From: Effrenium voratum
Lineage: Eukaryota; Sar; Dinophyceae; Suessiales; Symbiodiniaceae
NCBI GenBank assembly: GCA_963377175.1
Contig: CAUJNA010003292.1
Location: 124,001-188,000, forward strand
Length of the DNA stretch: 64,000 nt
Reading direction: 5' to 3'
Below the pieces are notes generated by a model that was given only the letters and a program-made list of their open reading frames with translations, had not been told where the DNA came from and did not search any database. Positions within the stretch are counted from its first letter, which is position 1; each line of letters begins with the position of its first letter. Position numbers and translations under genes: made by a program. Shown here in pieces: positions 62,075 to 64,000 of this stretch.

Positions 62075-63655
62075 CTGGGATCTGGGTTCTTCAACGGAAA
62101 GACCCTGCAGAATGCCCATCAAGTTTTTGTTTTGTTTTTTGGGGGACATGGGGTTGCAGACTGCCTTTCCAAAAAGTGATATCCAGATTCCCTCCATTCG
62201 ATCAAAATCCACCGGTGGATTTTGTTCGCTCCCATTCTGTGAGATTCCCCCACACGCCTGACTGCGGCTCGGGGTTGACGAAAGCCCGCCCATTCCCGCT
62301 GTAAATGGAAATTTGGGGGGATGTCAACCCACGAAGTAAGTTTTCAACTGGGGTATCTGCAATCTGGGAGAATGTCCTCTGAGGGTGTGCCGGATGTGGA
62401 GCGCCGTGTGACGTCCGACTCCAATTTTTCCTTGGGGTGCCAAACATGATTTATTGTCGGCGGTGCGGTTTTTCTCACTGAGTGTCCTTTTTTGCGGTGA
62501 TGAGTTCAAGTTGGGAAATTCCTTGGAAGTCCGCAATTCATCAGCCAAGTACCAGTTCAAGGGGGATACTCTTGGGGAGAGGAGAAATAGCGGTGGTCCC
62601 GAATTTGTGTGAGTTTTAATTGGACATGATTTGCTTGTGGATTTGTGTCTACCAAGCATGTTTGGTGTGGGCCCCATCAAATGTTGATAGCTGAATGATT
62701 ACGCGTGAACGCAGCTGACATTTGGCGGTTTGCTTGAACTGGTATTTCGGTATCTGGCAACCTCGGGACAACATGGTTGGTGTCATGTTGGCGGTTTCCT
62801 TTTGAAGTCGCTTCCTACTTTCGACCGAAGAGACATGGTTTGTGGGAAATCAAGGACACCAAGGCGCCTTTGGTCGCCCCAAAGTCGGGCTTTGGGTGTG
62901 GCGCTTTTGATTTGATACCCCAAAGGGGGTCTGAAAAATGGGGAACCCATGTAGCTCCGGTTCCCTTTTGAAAAGCTGCTTTGAAAGTTGGAAATGCTTC
63001 TTTGACGGGGACCCCAATATTTTTGCTCCTCCCTTTTGGACCTTCCAAAGGGGCAGTTTCATGGGCTACTAGCAAGTGGGTCTCTCAGAATAGCTGCCCC
63101 CCCCCCCCCAAAAAAAAAACAAGAGAAAAAAGAAAGAGCAAACAAGAACAATGAAGAAGACACACCCAATCCGCTTGGAGATCTCCAGCCCCTGCTTCAC
63201 TATTTTGTTGGGGCATTTGTCAGTCAAGTTCCTAGGCGTTCAATGGGAGGAAACAAAAAGGACACCTGTCGCACCTGGAGGATTTGGTCCAACTGACTTT
63301 GAGCCATATCCAACCTCGCTGATTTCACCTCGGCCCATTTAAGGCGAGTCTTTTTTTCCCGAGACCCTTGGGGCGATTTTTTCTTCTTCTTCTCGGGGCC
63401 CTGGGAGGTTTTTTTTTGTTGGCCGCACGGAGAGTTCTTTGCGTCTCCGAGGTGTTGGGTAGTTTTTTTTCTTTTCTCTTGATTCTTTTTCGGAGATCGG
63501 CCCGGCGCCTTTCTTTTTAACGGACCTACCCTCACTCCTGCAGTTCCGTCTGGGGCGTTTAACCACTTCTTGGACTCTTGGGACTTTTAACCGCTTTTCG
63601 GGTTTGGACCATGTGAGTGGTAAACCCAACAGTTCGGAATTTCACCTTTTCCGGC
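62075..63655. other. Non-coding stretch
   Basis: Low gene-like character, with C- and A-homopolymers near 63099-63119 and T-rich tracts at 63350-63490. Confidence 0.45.
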
Positions 63656-63659
63656 GAAT

Positions 63660-63826
63660 GCACTGGATCGGAAGGAAGTGACATCGCCGGTGAAAACCGA
63701 AACAAAAATCGCCGGCGCCGGATGCCTTGGGGCGTTCTACCACAACTTGCCCGCGAAGCGCCGCGCGAAATCGAGGCAAGCTCGGCTCTCGCGAAACTGG
63801 CTCGAAAGGGCGACAGGATTGAGTAG
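63660..63826 (+). other. Possible exon, weak
   Basis: GC-rich block reading KTETKIAGAGCLGAFYHN then ARLSRNWLERATGLSR in one frame and a competing frame (REAPREIEASSALAKLARKG) ending at TAG 63824-63826. The frame choice is unclear. Confidence 0.22.
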
Positions 63827-64000
63827 ATGTTGTTCTTTTTCCTTTTTTTTTTTGGGGGGGGGTTAAGGTTAAGTGCTTGTTGACTTGTTGGGCCAAACTT
63901 AACTTGTCAGAGGACGGGCGAACTGTTGTTTCTCCAAATTCAAGTGAGCTTCCTGTTGGCGGGGTGATGCTTAAGCAATATTTTTTAGTTGAACCCTGCG

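Overview
This is eukaryotic nuclear DNA, most likely from a dinoflagellate. The best clue is a 15-base exact match to the 3' end of the dinoflagellate spliced leader (CCATTTTGGCTCAAG), present at the same place in both copies of a repeat (2568-2582 and 9081-9095). Very low gene density, short GC-rich coding-like blocks in non-coding DNA, and many small foldback repeats agree with this. No rRNA, convincing tRNA or intact host gene is visible.

Region 1 (2504-14510) is a 12,007-bp tyrosine-recombinase (YR) retroelement. It has split direct repeats in the order A1 - cassette 1 - B1A2 - cassette 2 - B2. A is 113 bp, B is 156 bp, and the copies look identical. Cassette 1 encodes a zinc-ribbon Gag-like protein and a tyrosine recombinase. 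Cassette 2 encodes a second Gag-like protein with a CCCH finger, a methyltransferase-like domain, and reverse transcriptase plus RNase H. Each cassette has the same leader (A, with the spliced-leader match) and the same trailer (B), so each looks like its own expression unit. The element sits inside a copy of a local small repeat (family M3). Fourteen short units with a conserved 21-nt core are scattered through its coding sequence. In most of them the flanking arms are complementary to each other but differ between copies. I regard these loop-conserved, arm-variable hairpins as the most striking signal in the window.

Region 2 (14511-33950 and 36900-64000) is repeat-rich DNA. At least eight families of about 80-150 bp foldback (MITE-like) repeats are present, here named M1 to M8, and one is nested in another. 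Microsatellites are abundant, including a 515-bp CATC/CCAACCGT array and long GAT/GAC and CTA arrays. GC-rich blocks with protein-like reading frames may be exons or processed-gene fragments. A decayed RNase H fragment of a retrotransposon lies on the minus strand near 45 kb, next to a cysteine-rich plus-strand reading frame.

Region 3 (about 33964-36876) is an AT-rich island unlike its surroundings, bounded by inverted repeats that match at 31 of 34 positions. It holds broken pieces of a superfamily 1 helicase with an HNH-like zinc domain, a GIY-YIG nuclease with a terminal zinc finger, and two minus-strand genes of unknown function. Each of those two is followed by the same palindromic hairpin. 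It looks like a decayed piece of a large-DNA-virus or Polinton-like element of a protist.

All calls come from reading the sequence by eye. Domain assignments rest on motif recognition, not database searches.
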